Origin: G963676655 sp963676655
GTDB lineage: Bacteria; Verrucomicrobiota; Lentisphaeria; Victivallales; Victivallaceae
Assembly (NCBI GenBank): GCA_963676655.2
Contig: CAXXKX010000003.1
Location: forward strand, 2,418,001 to 2,482,000
DNA length: 64,000 bases
Direction: 5' to 3'
The notes under the pieces are model-generated. The model had not been told where the DNA came from. It did no database searches and was given only the letters and a program-made list of their open reading frames with translations. The position numbers and the translations under genes were made by a program. Shown piece after piece: positions 26,543 through 35,581 of the stretch; position 1 is the stretch's first letter; the number at the start of each line of letters is the position of its first letter.

Positions 26543-28504
26543 ATGATTGACTTTGCCAACATTAATAAATCATTCGGAGAGAAAGATATTCTCCGGGACG
26601 CCTCTTTCCGGATAAATCCCGGAGAGCGGGTTGGTATTGTCGGTCCCAACGGAGCAGGTAAAAGTACGATCTTTTACATGATCCTGGATGAAATGGAACC
26701 AGATTCCGGTTCCATTTCGCTGCCGAAAAACATGCGGATCAGTTGTCTTCGCCAGCATTTGGAGGATTCGGACAGTCCGCTGTCTCTGCTTGATTATACG
26801 GCTGACGCGATTCCAGAACTTAAAGAGTATTCAGAACGCCTGCATGAGCTTGACCATCGGCTCCATGTGGAAGAATTGTCTGATGAGCAGCGAAAAACGA
26901 TTCTTAATGAACACGGAACATTACAGCATAAATTTGAACAACTCGGTGGTTATACCATCCGGGCCGATGCCGCCGCCGCGCTTAGCGGGCTTGGCTTTAG
27001 AGCGACTGATCTGGAACGTCCGCTCAAAGACTTCAGCGGCGGCTGGCAGATGCGGGCCGGACTGGCCCGGACCCTGATCGCTCATCCGGACATTCTGCTG
27101 CTGGACGAACCGTCAAACTATCTGGATATTCCCGCGGTCGAATGGCTGTTCCGTTTTCTCAAAACTTTTCGCGGGACTCTGCTGCTGATCTCGCACGACC
27201 GTTTTCTGCTGAAGTCATTGACGACCATAACCCTGGAAATCAATAACGGCATTGCGACTCGCTATGCCGGGGATTTTGATTATTATCGGCGTGAACGTGA
27301 TAACCGGTTAAAAGCTCTGATCTCGGCCAAGAAGAATCAGGATGCTAAGCGTGAACAGTTGGAACGTTCGATTGAACGGTTCAGGTCAAAAAGCACAAAA
27401 GCGGCTCAGGTACAAAGTTGGATAAAGCAGCTTGAACGGCTTGAGGAAATACATTTGCCGGATTCTCTGCATTATTCCGGAACCATTACCCTGCCGAAAC
27501 CTCCAAAATGCGGCAGCGAGATTGCCAGACTGGAGAATATCTTTTTCTCTTACAATGAAGGCGGTTTCGGCTTGAACGATATTTCTCTGCAAATCAATAA
27601 TGGCGATAAAATAGCGATCGTCGGCTATAACGGGACCGGAAAAACCACGCTGCTGAAATTGTTTGCCGGGGTCTTGACTCCACGCCAGGGCAAAGTTGTC
27701 GAAGGACATAATGTAATTACCGGCTATCAGGCTCAGGAATTTGGTGAAATCCTGCCGCCGGAGGAAAGTGTTTACGATGTGGTGCGTTCAGCTCTTCCGG
27801 CCGGAGCCTCGGAAGGTTCACTTCGCAATATACTGGGAACCTTCGGTTTCACCGGCGACGACGTCAGCAAACCCTGTTCGGTGCTGTCCGGCGGCGAAAA
27901 GATCAGACTCAGTTTTGCCAGGATTTTTGTTAATCCGCCAAATTTTCTGATTCTTGATGAACCGACCACGCACCTTGATCTATCTGCTCGTGAAGCCCTG
28001 CAGCAGGCGTTGAAAGAATATCACGGCGCTTTTTGTCTGGTCAGTCACGATATCGAGTTTGTTCGCGGTGCGGCTGAAACTATTGTTGCGATGGAAAGCG
28101 ACGGCATCAGGAGATATTACGGTAACTACCAGTATTATCTTGAGAAAAGCGCCATGTTCAATGATCCGGCTGAATCGGAAGCTGAAAAAGAGGAAATAAA
28201 CCCGGCGTCACAGAAGGAGCGTCGAAAACAGCGGGCGGCGCAACGGGCTGAGTTGCAGGAAGCCAAAAAGAAGGCCCAGCGTCATGTCGATCAAATCGAA
28301 GCCAGGATGGAGGAACTGGAAACTGAAAAAGAAGAGTTGACCGAACAGATGAGCAGCGGTGATGACAACATCGATTATGCGCAAATATCCCGTCGACTCA
28401 AAGACATTGTTACAACTCTTGGCTTCCTGACCGAAAAATGGGAATATGCCGCGACTGAACTGGAAGAAATTCTCGAAGAAAATCGCCGGATTCATGACGA
28501 TTAA
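26543..28504 (+). CDS. ABC-F family ATPase (ribosome-associated type)
   Basis: This 653-aa soluble twin-ATPase has no transmembrane part. The family acts on the ribosomal E site, either as a translation factor or in antibiotic protection. Site 1 has Walker A GPNGAGKS (34-41), signature FSGGW (164-168) and Walker B ILLLDEP (184-190). The linker, with charged helices, spans about 240-310. Site 2 has Walker A GYNGTGKT (361-368), signature LSGGE (448-452) and LILDEPTTHLDL (469-480). A C-terminal coiled coil covers about 555-650, as in Uup/YheS/YdiF-like members. The start is preceded by a terminator hairpin, an arrangement often seen in attenuated ABC-F genes. Its stop overlaps the convergent MBL gene by 4 bases. 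Confidence 0.92.
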   Translation: MIDFANINKSFGEKDILRDASFRINPGERVGIVGPNGAGKSTIFYMILDEMEPDSGSISLPKNMRISCLRQHLEDSDSPLSLLDYTADAIPELKEYSERLHELDHRLHVEELSDEQRKTILNEHGTLQHKFEQLGGYTIRADAAAALSGLGFRATDLERPLKDFSGGWQMRAGLARTLIAHPDILLLDEPSNYLDIPAVEWLFRFLKTFRGTLLLISHDRFLLKSLTTITLEINNGIATRYAGDFDYYRRERDNRLKALISAKKNQDAKREQLERSIERFRSKSTKAAQVQSWIKQLERLEEIHLPDSLHYSGTITLPKPPKCGSEIARLENIFFSYNEGGFGLNDISLQINNGDKIAIVGYNGTGKTTLLKLFAGVLTPRQGKVVEGHNVITGYQAQEFGEILPPEESVYDVVRSALPAGASEGSLRNILGTFGFTGDDVSKPCSVLSGGEKIRLSFARIFVNPPNFLILDEPTTHLDLSAREALQQALKEYHGAFCLVSHDIEFVRGAAETIVAMESDGIRRYYGNYQYYLEKSAMFNDPAESEAEKEEINPASQKERRKQRAAQRAELQEAKKKAQRHVDQIEARMEELETEKEELTEQMSSGDDNIDYAQISRRLKDIVTTLGFLTEKWEYAATELEEILEENRRIHDD

Positions 28505-30135
28505 ACATCAATTCCTGACAAGGAAAGATTTTTGAGCTTTTCCCGGTAAACGGCAAAGCCCGGAGGGTCCATTGCCCGGAACAGGTCTCCGTCCGGAACA
28601 AGTTTTGCAACCTCCGTTTGAACTTTTTCCGTAGCCTCGATCAATTCAGCAATAATTTTTCCTGCCGGATCGTTGAAATAACGGCTGTGACCGCAGATTA
28701 CCCAATCTGGTCGCAATGCTTGAATCCGCTTTAAGGCAACCAGCGGTCCCAGGTCCGGCCAGGCGGTATCGTTGTAGATAATCGGCATTTGAACCGACGG
28801 AGAGCCGCCGCCGTGCTGGATGGTATCTCCGGTGCAGAAGATGCGGTGTCCGTTCCATTCCAGAAAGAACCCGGCGTGGGCGTTGGCATGGCCCGGAGTG
28901 TGAATCGGCACAATCCCGCCGCCGCTCCATTTCAACGGAACTTCGTATTGCAGGTCAAGATCACAGTCCCAAACCCCGAAATCAAAATTATACCACGGCA
29001 GCAGACAGGCATAGGGATAGTCATGCGGATGGCGCAGCAGTTCAGCGATGTCTGCGGTTGCGGCTGTCATGGTTCCGTAACGCTCTTTCAGGACTGGCGC
29101 GTATTGCACGTGGTCACCGTGAGCATGGGTGATCATGGCGTATTCAATTTTCTTCAGACCGGCATTGTTTTCCAGTCCATCAAGCCAGCGATTGAACTCG
29201 TTGACATTTTCCTCTTTGGTCGGCAGCCAGCAGCAGGGATCTGGGTCGAGTAAAATGGCGTTTCCGTTTTTGTCAATAAATACGATAATACTGCCGCAAG
29301 AGAGATTCTGGAAGACCCCGGGAAGAAGTTCCCGAAAACCCTCGGTTTCGCGAATTGGCTCGATATTTGACATCTTCATGCCTTCCCAATCCAGATAGGT
29401 CAAACGCAAAACTTTTTGCAGTTGCTTTCTCAGTTTTTTCAAGTCTGTTTCCGGGTCTTTGATAATGTCGCCATGCAGTGGCAATAATTTATTTGCGCCG
29501 CTTTTGAGCGCCTTACCCAGAGCTCTCTGCAAAGTATTCAGTCCGTCGTTTCTGGCGTAACAGAATATTGAATCGTAAAAGTTGTCCAGATAGCCTCCGG
29601 CCCGCATCAGTGCGCCGCAAAACATGATGCCGACGTCTTCCAGGAGCAAACCGACGGCGAACTTTCCCGCCCCGTGCAGATTAATTACTTTAAAGTTAAA
29701 ATCGCAAATGGAAAAAGAACCTTTTGCCGCGAAACAACCTTTCACATTCAAAGGGACAGACGGAGGACGGACCGTCATAGCCCCGGCATATCCGTATTTT
29801 TCGGCTCCGCGGGTGTCCCAGTTGCGGTCGTCTCCCCAAACGGTTTTACTTTCCGCCTGAAAACGGTCATTCAAGCGCGCCATATCTTCAGCTTCAGCCG
29901 GGACGTAAACCGGCACTTCCGGGAATTCCAGGTGTTCACGACACTGCTCTTCACTTACGCGGGTATGGACTATCGCTTCCGGAATGGGGAGTTTCATTTG
30001 TGTTATTTCAGCCCGGACTCCCGGTCCAATGCAGTCGATAAGAATTGAACGATTCGAGTCGACCAGCAGATAGCAATGGGCTTCTGTGCTGAAACGGATT
30101 ATGACAGGGGATTCGGAAATCAGGGTGGTGTTCAT
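28501..30135 (-). CDS. Tandem metallo-beta-lactamase-fold hydrolase (N-terminal domain degenerate)
   Basis: This 544-aa protein contains two MBL-fold halves. The C-terminal half (about 255-544) keeps the metal site: HAHGDH at 337-342, then HTPGHANAH, FCTGDT and VICGHSRYF. The N-terminal half aligns in pattern (LLVDSNRSILIDC..., LEDVGIMFCGAL, LLPLHGDII) but has H57-TRVSEEQ where HxHxDH would be. It therefore looks catalytically dead and may bind or regulate. The substrate is unknown. It is the last gene of a three-gene operon: its ATG overlaps the stop of the phosphatase gene by one base. MBL proteins coupled to signalling phosphatases can hydrolyse signalling molecules, but this is inference. 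Confidence 0.82.
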   Translation of the reverse strand: MNTTLISESPVIIRFSTEAHCYLLVDSNRSILIDCIGPGVRAEITQMKLPIPEAIVHTRVSEEQCREHLEFPEVPVYVPAEAEDMARLNDRFQAESKTVWGDDRNWDTRGAEKYGYAGAMTVRPPSVPLNVKGCFAAKGSFSICDFNFKVINLHGAGKFAVGLLLEDVGIMFCGALMRAGGYLDNFYDSIFCYARNDGLNTLQRALGKALKSGANKLLPLHGDIIKDPETDLKKLRKQLQKVLRLTYLDWEGMKMSNIEPIRETEGFRELLPGVFQNLSCGSIIVFIDKNGNAILLDPDPCCWLPTKEENVNEFNRWLDGLENNAGLKKIEYAMITHAHGDHVQYAPVLKERYGTMTAATADIAELLRHPHDYPYACLLPWYNFDFGVWDCDLDLQYEVPLKWSGGGIVPIHTPGHANAHAGFFLEWNGHRIFCTGDTIQHGGGSPSVQMPIIYNDTAWPDLGPLVALKRIQALRPDWVICGHSRYFNDPAGKIIAELIEATEKVQTEVAKLVPDGDLFRAMDPPGFAVYREKLKNLSLSGIDV

Positions 30136-32078
30136 TAGTTTTTTCTTCCATAGTAACAGAGCGCCAGCATGGTTATATCGTCGGACTGTTCAAACCCGCC
30201 GGTGAATTTTTTGACCGCACTGTTGACTGCGTCGATGGTCTCCCGCGGATCGTCGATATGAATATTTTCCTTCAGGACTTCGGCCAGTCTTGCGTCTGAG
30301 AATTGCTGATTGCCCATATCCATCGCCTCGGTTACTCCGTCTGTATAGAGGAAGATCATACTGTCTTTCTCGAGGTATATAGTGGAACTGTCGTATTCTG
30401 TATCTGAAATAGCGATCGGGGGGCCGTGCAGAGTGCATATCTGCTCGATTGCACCGTCAGCTTTCAGGATGTAAGGCGGATTATGTCCGGCGTTGGAAAA
30501 ATGCAGGGCGCCGGTTTCAAGATTCAGGATGCAGAAAAAATAGGTTACAAACATGAAGGTTTCGTTATTCTCGTGCAGTTCCCGGCTGAGTTTTGTCACA
30601 ATTTCGCCAGGACTCATTCCCAGTTCGGCAATACTGCGTTGAAGGGTCTGGGTGATTGCCATGAACAGTGACGCGGGAACTCCTTTTCCTGAGACGTCCC
30701 CGACCACAAAACATAGATGCTTCTCACTCAGCATGAAAAAATCATACAAGTCGCCGCCGACAGCTTTCGCGGACTCGAGTATTGCGGCCAGTTCGAATTC
30801 ATTGTGTTGTGGAAATGCTGGAAACAGACGGGGCAGTATCCCCTCCTGGATGTCTCTGGCGATACTCAACTCGCTTTCAATACGTTCTTTTGCCGCCGTC
30901 GTTTGTTTGAGGTTTTCGATGTGCTCAATCAGCGCCTTTTGGGTTGCTTTGAAAGATTTTCCGAGGATATTTATCTCGTCTTCTCCCTCAAAATCGGGAA
31001 TAGGTATTTCGAAATTACCGGCACCGATATCCCTGGTTACTTCGGTGAGTTGGCGCAATGGCTTGGTTATTTTCAAATTTATGGCGATCACAATTAAAAG
31101 CAGGCCGAGGATGCCTATCCCTCCAAGCAGCAGAACTTGTTTTTGAATTTGGTCGAGTTTTGAAAAAAGCTCATTTTCCGGGATCACTACCGCCAGCGAC
31201 CATGCGTTTGATTCAATCGGAGTATAGTAATACCAGCATGGTTCTCCATATATATTTCTTTTTGCCTTGCTAAAACCTTCGTGCCCGGCGGTCATGCGTT
31301 GGCCCATCTTGCGCAGTTCGGCATTATTCCTTTGTTTGGCGACGCTGAAGATTGATTGATTCATGATCAATTCAACATCCGGATGGGTCACTATTCTTCC
31401 GGATCTTGATATCAGACAGGCGTAATCTTTGTTGTACATTTTTGTCTTGTTGACAATTTTCTGCAGCCATGACAATGAGAGGTCAACGGTGGCGACTCCC
31501 CAGAATTCTTTTTTCCCGTTCACTTTGCGATAGAACGGTGCTGAGTAGGTGGTCATAATAATATCGCCGGCGCCCTTGTCATAGTATGGTTCGGACCAGA
31601 TCGGGCGGTTAAGTATTCTAGGCATGGTGAACCAGTTGTAGTGAAAGTAATTGTAGCTCGGGCCGGCGGGTTCGATCAGTTTGATTCCCCGCCGGGTACG
31701 ATATGCATAAAACATTGAAAACTTTTCGTTTATCTCGAATGAATTTTCCGCAAAAGCCACACACATTCCATAGATTTCCGGATGGTCTTTCAGTCCCAGC
31801 ATATTTTCCCGTAAGACGTTTTTCAGTTCAGTTGGCCGGGTATTGCCGTTTTCGATCATTGAAGCGTTCTGCTGGGCGATGCTGGCGGCCACCTGAAAGG
31901 TCTGATCGAGTTTATTGGCGGTCGAACGGGTCAGGTTTTGCGCCGCAACTTCGACGTCGTTCAATACCAGGTCTCTAAACTGGATCGTAATATAGGTGAA
32001 GATAATGACAAAAATTGCAATCACAAACAGCAGAATATATAAACATTGTTTGAAAGCCAGTCCTCGATTCTTAAACAT
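30135..32078 (-). CDS. Cache-HAMP-SpoIIE protein phosphatase (membrane sensor)
   Basis: This 647-aa inner-membrane PP2C-type serine phosphatase is similar in layout to RsbU-like sensors. Transmembrane helix 1 is at about 11-33, a periplasmic double-Cache-like domain at about 40-300 and helix 2 at about 314-334. A HAMP domain (335-390) ends with a short coiled coil leading to the SpoIIE domain (about 425-645). Metal-binding motifs are GGDLYD (441-446), GDVSGKG (460-466), LYTDGVTEA and QSDDITMLAL. It probably dephosphorylates an anti-anti-sigma factor elsewhere; none is encoded here. It overlaps both neighbours by one base, so it is translationally coupled to the binding-protein gene upstream. 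Confidence 0.92.
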   Translation of the reverse strand: MFKNRGLAFKQCLYILLFVIAIFVIIFTYITIQFRDLVLNDVEVAAQNLTRSTANKLDQTFQVAASIAQQNASMIENGNTRPTELKNVLRENMLGLKDHPEIYGMCVAFAENSFEINEKFSMFYAYRTRRGIKLIEPAGPSYNYFHYNWFTMPRILNRPIWSEPYYDKGAGDIIMTTYSAPFYRKVNGKKEFWGVATVDLSLSWLQKIVNKTKMYNKDYACLISRSGRIVTHPDVELIMNQSIFSVAKQRNNAELRKMGQRMTAGHEGFSKAKRNIYGEPCWYYYTPIESNAWSLAVVIPENELFSKLDQIQKQVLLLGGIGILGLLLIVIAINLKITKPLRQLTEVTRDIGAGNFEIPIPDFEGEDEINILGKSFKATQKALIEHIENLKQTTAAKERIESELSIARDIQEGILPRLFPAFPQHNEFELAAILESAKAVGGDLYDFFMLSEKHLCFVVGDVSGKGVPASLFMAITQTLQRSIAELGMSPGEIVTKLSRELHENNETFMFVTYFFCILNLETGALHFSNAGHNPPYILKADGAIEQICTLHGPPIAISDTEYDSSTIYLEKDSMIFLYTDGVTEAMDMGNQQFSDARLAEVLKENIHIDDPRETIDAVNSAVKKFTGGFEQSDDITMLALCYYGRKN

Positions 32079-33076
32079 TATTTGCCGCTTCCCTGCAATT
32101 TGAAGTTCTTGATTACCGGACGGTAAAATTTATCAAAATCCGGCTGCGTTTTTATGTAGCCGCCTTTTTTCAGTAGTTCGCAAGTAATATTGAAACTTTT
32201 TTTCGAGAGATTAGCCGAAATCCCATGCTCGTTGACCAGCAGTTTTTTCATTGAATTGAGCATCCAGAGTTGATGAGTCGGGCTGAACGGCAAGCCTTCC
32301 GGGCGCATATACTTTTTAACGATTTTCATGGCCTTTTCCGGGTTTTCTAAAGCCTCCCGCCAGCCTTCCAGACTGGCAAGGGCAAACAAACGACAAGTTT
32401 CCGGATTTTCTTTAAGCATTTTTTCCGTACAGTAAATGCCGTCTTCCGGAATGTTGTACCCATAATCTTTGAACCAGAATACCTGTAGCTCGTGTTCGTC
32501 AATTCCTGATTCGATCAGTTGGTTATATTCGTTATACAGCATTACCGTGACGGCCTCAACTCCGTTCCACAGAAAAAGTTCGATCCCGGAAGTGACCGGG
32601 ATAATTGTTGCCTTAACCTTCTGCACATTTAAAAAGGCTACCGGTTCAATTTTAAAATATGATGGAAACATTGCAATTCGACGCCCGTTAAGTTCGGACA
32701 GTTTAGTGATGCCGCTTTTTTTCTTATCGACGGCAAAACCCAACGCGGAATGTTGAGATATTTGACAGATGTTGACAATCTTCATCCCTTTAGCGTGTAA
32801 AGCCAGGCCGGTTGCCAGAAAATCGGTAACAAAATCAACTTTTCCGCCTGGCAGTGCATCTATAACACTGCGTTGCGGCGGGCCGAACTTGATATCGACG
32901 TCCAGGCCGTGTTTCGCGTATATTCCTGTTTCTTTGGCAAAATAAAACCCGGCAAATTGAGCTTGCGGATACCATTGCGGATAAAATGTGACCTTAGTCA
33001 GCTCTCCTGCACGCAGCATTATTGAACTGCCAAAAAGTGCCAGGATTATAATAAGAAATATATTCCGCTCCTTCAT
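32078..33076 (-). CDS. NMT1/THI5-like periplasmic substrate-binding protein
   Basis: This 332-aa protein has a Sec signal peptide (MKERNIFLIIILALFGSSIMLRA, cleaved near residue 23). The mature chain carries the THI5/NMT1 pattern: FYPQWYPQAQFAGFYFAKETGIYAKHGLDVDI region at about 31-62 and the FVTDFLATGLALHAKG stretch. Family members bind pyrimidine precursors of thiamin or similar small ligands, usually feeding an ABC transporter. No permease or ATPase gene is nearby. Instead its stop overlaps the start of the Cache-HAMP-SpoIIE gene by one base, so it probably presents a ligand to that sensor. The divergent side is a 468-base gene-free region with a 31-base direct repeat. Confidence 0.88.
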   Translation of the reverse strand: MKERNIFLIIILALFGSSIMLRAGELTKVTFYPQWYPQAQFAGFYFAKETGIYAKHGLDVDIKFGPPQRSVIDALPGGKVDFVTDFLATGLALHAKGMKIVNICQISQHSALGFAVDKKKSGITKLSELNGRRIAMFPSYFKIEPVAFLNVQKVKATIIPVTSGIELFLWNGVEAVTVMLYNEYNQLIESGIDEHELQVFWFKDYGYNIPEDGIYCTEKMLKENPETCRLFALASLEGWREALENPEKAMKIVKKYMRPEGLPFSPTHQLWMLNSMKKLLVNEHGISANLSKKSFNITCELLKKGGYIKTQPDFDKFYRPVIKNFKLQGSGK

Positions 33077-33159
33077 TCCGAAAATGTCTCCATATTTCTT
33101 TAATTCAAATATATAAATATATACCCGGACAGAGTTATGTCAATTACACTTTGTCGCGT

Positions 33160-33321
33160 TTTTGTTTATAGAAAAATATAAAAAATAATCACCCGGTTTG
33201 ATATTTGTTAATTTTTAAGTGTCTTATTTGTAAGGTGTTGATGTGTGGTGATCTTGGTTTGGGTGCTGTTCGTGTCTCCCTTTTGAGGAATTTTGTTTAT
33301 AGAAAAATATAAAAAATAATC
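33160..33321. repeat. 31-bp direct repeat pair in a gene-free region
   Basis: An identical 31-base AT-rich sequence, containing TTTATAGAAAAATATAAAAA, occurs at 33160-33190 and at 33291-33321, 131 bases apart. The 468-base region 33077-33544 holds no gene I can see; upstream sequence just before 33545 contains the presumptive DUF3089 promoter area. Confidence 0.75.
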
Positions 33322-33544
33322 CCAGTTTATAGCAGTTTGATTCAGTAGAGTATTAAGAAAAATAATAATTTAATTAGGATTGTTTGACATTACGGCGTAT
33401 AGTAGCCATTATTTTTGAAAAACACTGAAATAAAATAAGCATTGTTGCGTAAATAATCATATTAACTAATTGCGGTCGCAAAACTCGAATCGGAGTTTGT
33501 GAAACAATATAAAAGTATGCATGACCGCATAAAATGGAATTCTC

Positions 33545-34483
33545 ATGAAAAAATTTTTTGTGTCTATCGTTGCCTCTCTTCTATTCTGCTCCATTTGTAC
33601 TGCTCAAAAACCAGATTACTCGCAAAAGAGTTCCTGGCTCAGGCTGGCAGAGAAACCAGATAAGCCTTTTGACGTATTTTATGTACACCCGACGACCTAT
33701 ATGGATACCAGAGACGGAATGAATGCGTCTCTCAAAAATGAAGCGGCCAATGCCGGCGCCGAATCTGCATATCAGCGTCAGGCCACTGTTTTCAAAGAAA
33801 TGTGCAACATATACGCACCACGTTACCGTCAAGCCGCCATCAAGGTTTTATCCCTGTCCGAGAAGGAACGGGCAAAATATTTAAAGATTTGTTTGGATGA
33901 CGTGTGCGACGCTTTTAAATATTACCTCAAACATTACAACAACGGGCGTCCGTTTATTATCGCCGGCCATAGTCAGGGCTCGCAGATTATTCGTAATTTT
34001 TTGATTAATCACGGGGCTCTGATTGATAAGAACAAACTGATCGCGGTTTATGCTATCGGTTATACATTCACCAGTAACGACCTTAAAAAAATAGGCTTGC
34101 CTCTCGCAGTCAAAGCGGATCAGACCGGCGGGATCATTACCTGGAACACGGTGGGGAAAAACGGCAAATCGCCCGTTGTAGAGTCAGGGGCGTTATGCGT
34201 TAATCCGTTGAGTTGGTCTGCATCGCGCACTGAACATAAAAAAACAAAGAATATTTACGCCAGAATTTTGCTTGATAAAGGAGAATTTCTTACTATTCCT
34301 CATTTCAGTTCGGCCAGAATTGATAAACGGGGAACTTTAGTCATTCCGACCCCGAGCATTATTGATCAGCTTAAGATGGGAATGGGGCCGGAAGTTTACC
34401 ACGGTTACGATTACGACTTCTTCTATGGTAACCTGGTGGAAAATGTCGCTACGCGATGCAATGCCTGGAAAAATAAGAGATAA
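33545..34483 (+). CDS. Secreted DUF3089-family alpha/beta-hydrolase-like protein
   Basis: This 312-aa exported protein begins with a signal peptide MKKFFVSIVASLLFCSICTA. It resembles the DUF3089 family in the opening WLRLAEKPDKPFDVFYVHPTTYMD and the nucleophile elbow IIAGHSQGS near residue 140. It also has the PLSWSASRTEH and YHGYDYDFFYGNLVENVATR ending. The fold is an alpha/beta hydrolase with probable Ser nucleophile and His in the C-terminal HxGYDYDF region. Biochemical role unknown; it may be a secreted esterase or lipase. No partner gene is close; its stop is 17 bases from the convergent PHP gene. Confidence 0.85.
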   Translation: MKKFFVSIVASLLFCSICTAQKPDYSQKSSWLRLAEKPDKPFDVFYVHPTTYMDTRDGMNASLKNEAANAGAESAYQRQATVFKEMCNIYAPRYRQAAIKVLSLSEKERAKYLKICLDDVCDAFKYYLKHYNNGRPFIIAGHSQGSQIIRNFLINHGALIDKNKLIAVYAIGYTFTSNDLKKIGLPLAVKADQTGGIITWNTVGKNGKSPVVESGALCVNPLSWSASRTEHKKTKNIYARILLDKGEFLTIPHFSSARIDKRGTLVIPTPSIIDQLKMGMGPEVYHGYDYDFFYGNLVENVATRCNAWKNKR

Positions 34484-34500
34484 TTCCGGTTCGAAAACAG

Positions 34501-35400
34501 TTATTCGGCGCTTTTTTCTTTTAGCAGAACAAATACTTCGTACGGAACTTTCATATCGCCGAAGCCGGTGCCGATTTCCAGACCGGGTTTGATAACCCCG
34601 TGATAGTCGCTGCCACCGGATACTAACAGATCGTACTGGTTGGCGACATCCCGGATAATAGTTGAACCTTGCGGCGTATAAAGCGGATACCATGCTTCAA
34701 TGCCGTCCAGTCCGGCCGGTACCAGGTATTTCAGGTGTTTGCGAATGAAACTGCGCGGAGAACGCGGATTCCGGCTGCCGGGTTCACGATTATAGGTTAC
34801 CGGGTGAGCCCAGACGGCAAGACCGCCGGCACCATGAATGGCGGCAATGGTTTCCTCGGCTGACGGCAGAGAGCGGGGGATGTATCCCGGTGCGCCGCGT
34901 CCAAGTAACTTGGTGAACACGGTTTGAAAATCGTCAAAATACCCTTTGTTCAGCAATATTCTGGCGAAATGAGGACGCCCGACGCTGTCGCCGCTCGCGA
35001 TTTCCGCCAGTTCCTCCGCGGTTATTTCATAACCAAGAGAGGCAAGTCTTTCCAGAATCAATTCATTGCGTCCGGTGCGCCCGGCCCGGACCCGGTCCAT
35101 AAGTTCATGCAGTTGTTCATTACGGTGGTCAATGAAAAGCCCGACAATGTGCAGTTCCCCGTTATCAATCCTTTGCGCGGAAATTTCGACTCCAGTCACT
35201 AATTCGAGATCTGGAAAATCTCTTCCAGCCGCCAGAAAAGCGTCAATTCCACCAACCGTGTCATGGTCGGTCAGGGCGACCGCGGATAAGCCGGCTACCG
35301 CCGCAATTGCCGGAATATCTTCCGGTCCGGCCGCGCCGTCTGAGGCTTTGCTGTGAGTGTGCAGATCAACTGTTTTTGCTGTGTTAAAATTCATATCCAA
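34501..35400 (-). CDS. PHP-domain phosphoesterase (RNase AM/YciV-like)
   Basis: This 299-aa metal-dependent phosphoesterase of the PHP fold has DLHTHSKASDG at residues 12-22, ALTDHDTVGG at about 41-50, and the metal-binding GVEIS region. It continues with AVWAHPVTY and a GSDYHG motif near the C-terminus, a full set of His/Asp ligands. Family members include 3',5'-nucleoside bisphosphate phosphatase and 5'-3' exoribonuclease AM (formerly TrpH/YciV). Either is possible here. Start at 35400 (ATG) or the next in-frame ATG six bases in. Divergent from the LacI gene. Confidence 0.88.
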   Translation of the reverse strand: MDMNFNTAKTVDLHTHSKASDGAAGPEDIPAIAAVAGLSAVALTDHDTVGGIDAFLAAGRDFPDLELVTGVEISAQRIDNGELHIVGLFIDHRNEQLHELMDRVRAGRTGRNELILERLASLGYEITAEELAEIASGDSVGRPHFARILLNKGYFDDFQTVFTKLLGRGAPGYIPRSLPSAEETIAAIHGAGGLAVWAHPVTYNREPGSRNPRSPRSFIRKHLKYLVPAGLDGIEAWYPLYTPQGSTIIRDVANQYDLLVSGGSDYHGVIKPGLEIGTGFGDMKVPYEVFVLLKEKSAE

Positions 35401-35445
35401 ATATACTCCGGATTAAATTATATGCAATTTATAAATAAACATGTG

Positions 35446-35474
35446 TTGACTTTTCCGGGATGATAAAGTATAAT
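35446..35474 (+). promoter_or_regulatory. Sigma-70-type promoter of the LacI gene
   Basis: TTGACT (35446-35451), a 17-base spacer and TATAAT (35469-35474) give a near-perfect promoter. The transcript would start near 35481, inside the operator that follows. The leader is about 100 bases because a dispersed repeat lies between promoter and start codon. Confidence 0.75.
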
Positions 35475-35492
35475 TAGGGTAACGTTAACCTA
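35475..35492 (+). promoter_or_regulatory. LacI-type operator overlapping the start site
   Basis: TAGGGTAACGTTAACCTA is an 18-bp near-perfect palindrome centred on CG, as in many LacI-family operators; only one base pair of symmetry is broken. It abuts the -10 element. The adjacent regulator probably represses its own promoter (inference). Confidence 0.6.
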
Positions 35493-35493
35493 G

Positions 35494-35580
35494 ATCCGTA
35501 CGACGGAAGCGGAGATGGCTTTAATATACCGATGCTTGCATCGGGTACAGGCATGACCGGAAGCAAAATTTTTATTTTTT
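35494..35580 (+). repeat. Modular dispersed repeat, short form, in the LacI leader
   Basis: An 87-base segment shares blocks in the same order with the minus strand of 49805-50023. The blocks are ATCCGTACGACGGA, then GATGGC...ATATACC, then the palindromic GATGCTTGCATCGG, then GACCGGAAGCAAAATTTTT. The element ends immediately before the LacI ATG. Part of the longer copy (about 130 bases in the middle) is missing here. Confidence 0.65.
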
Positions 35581-35581
35581 T

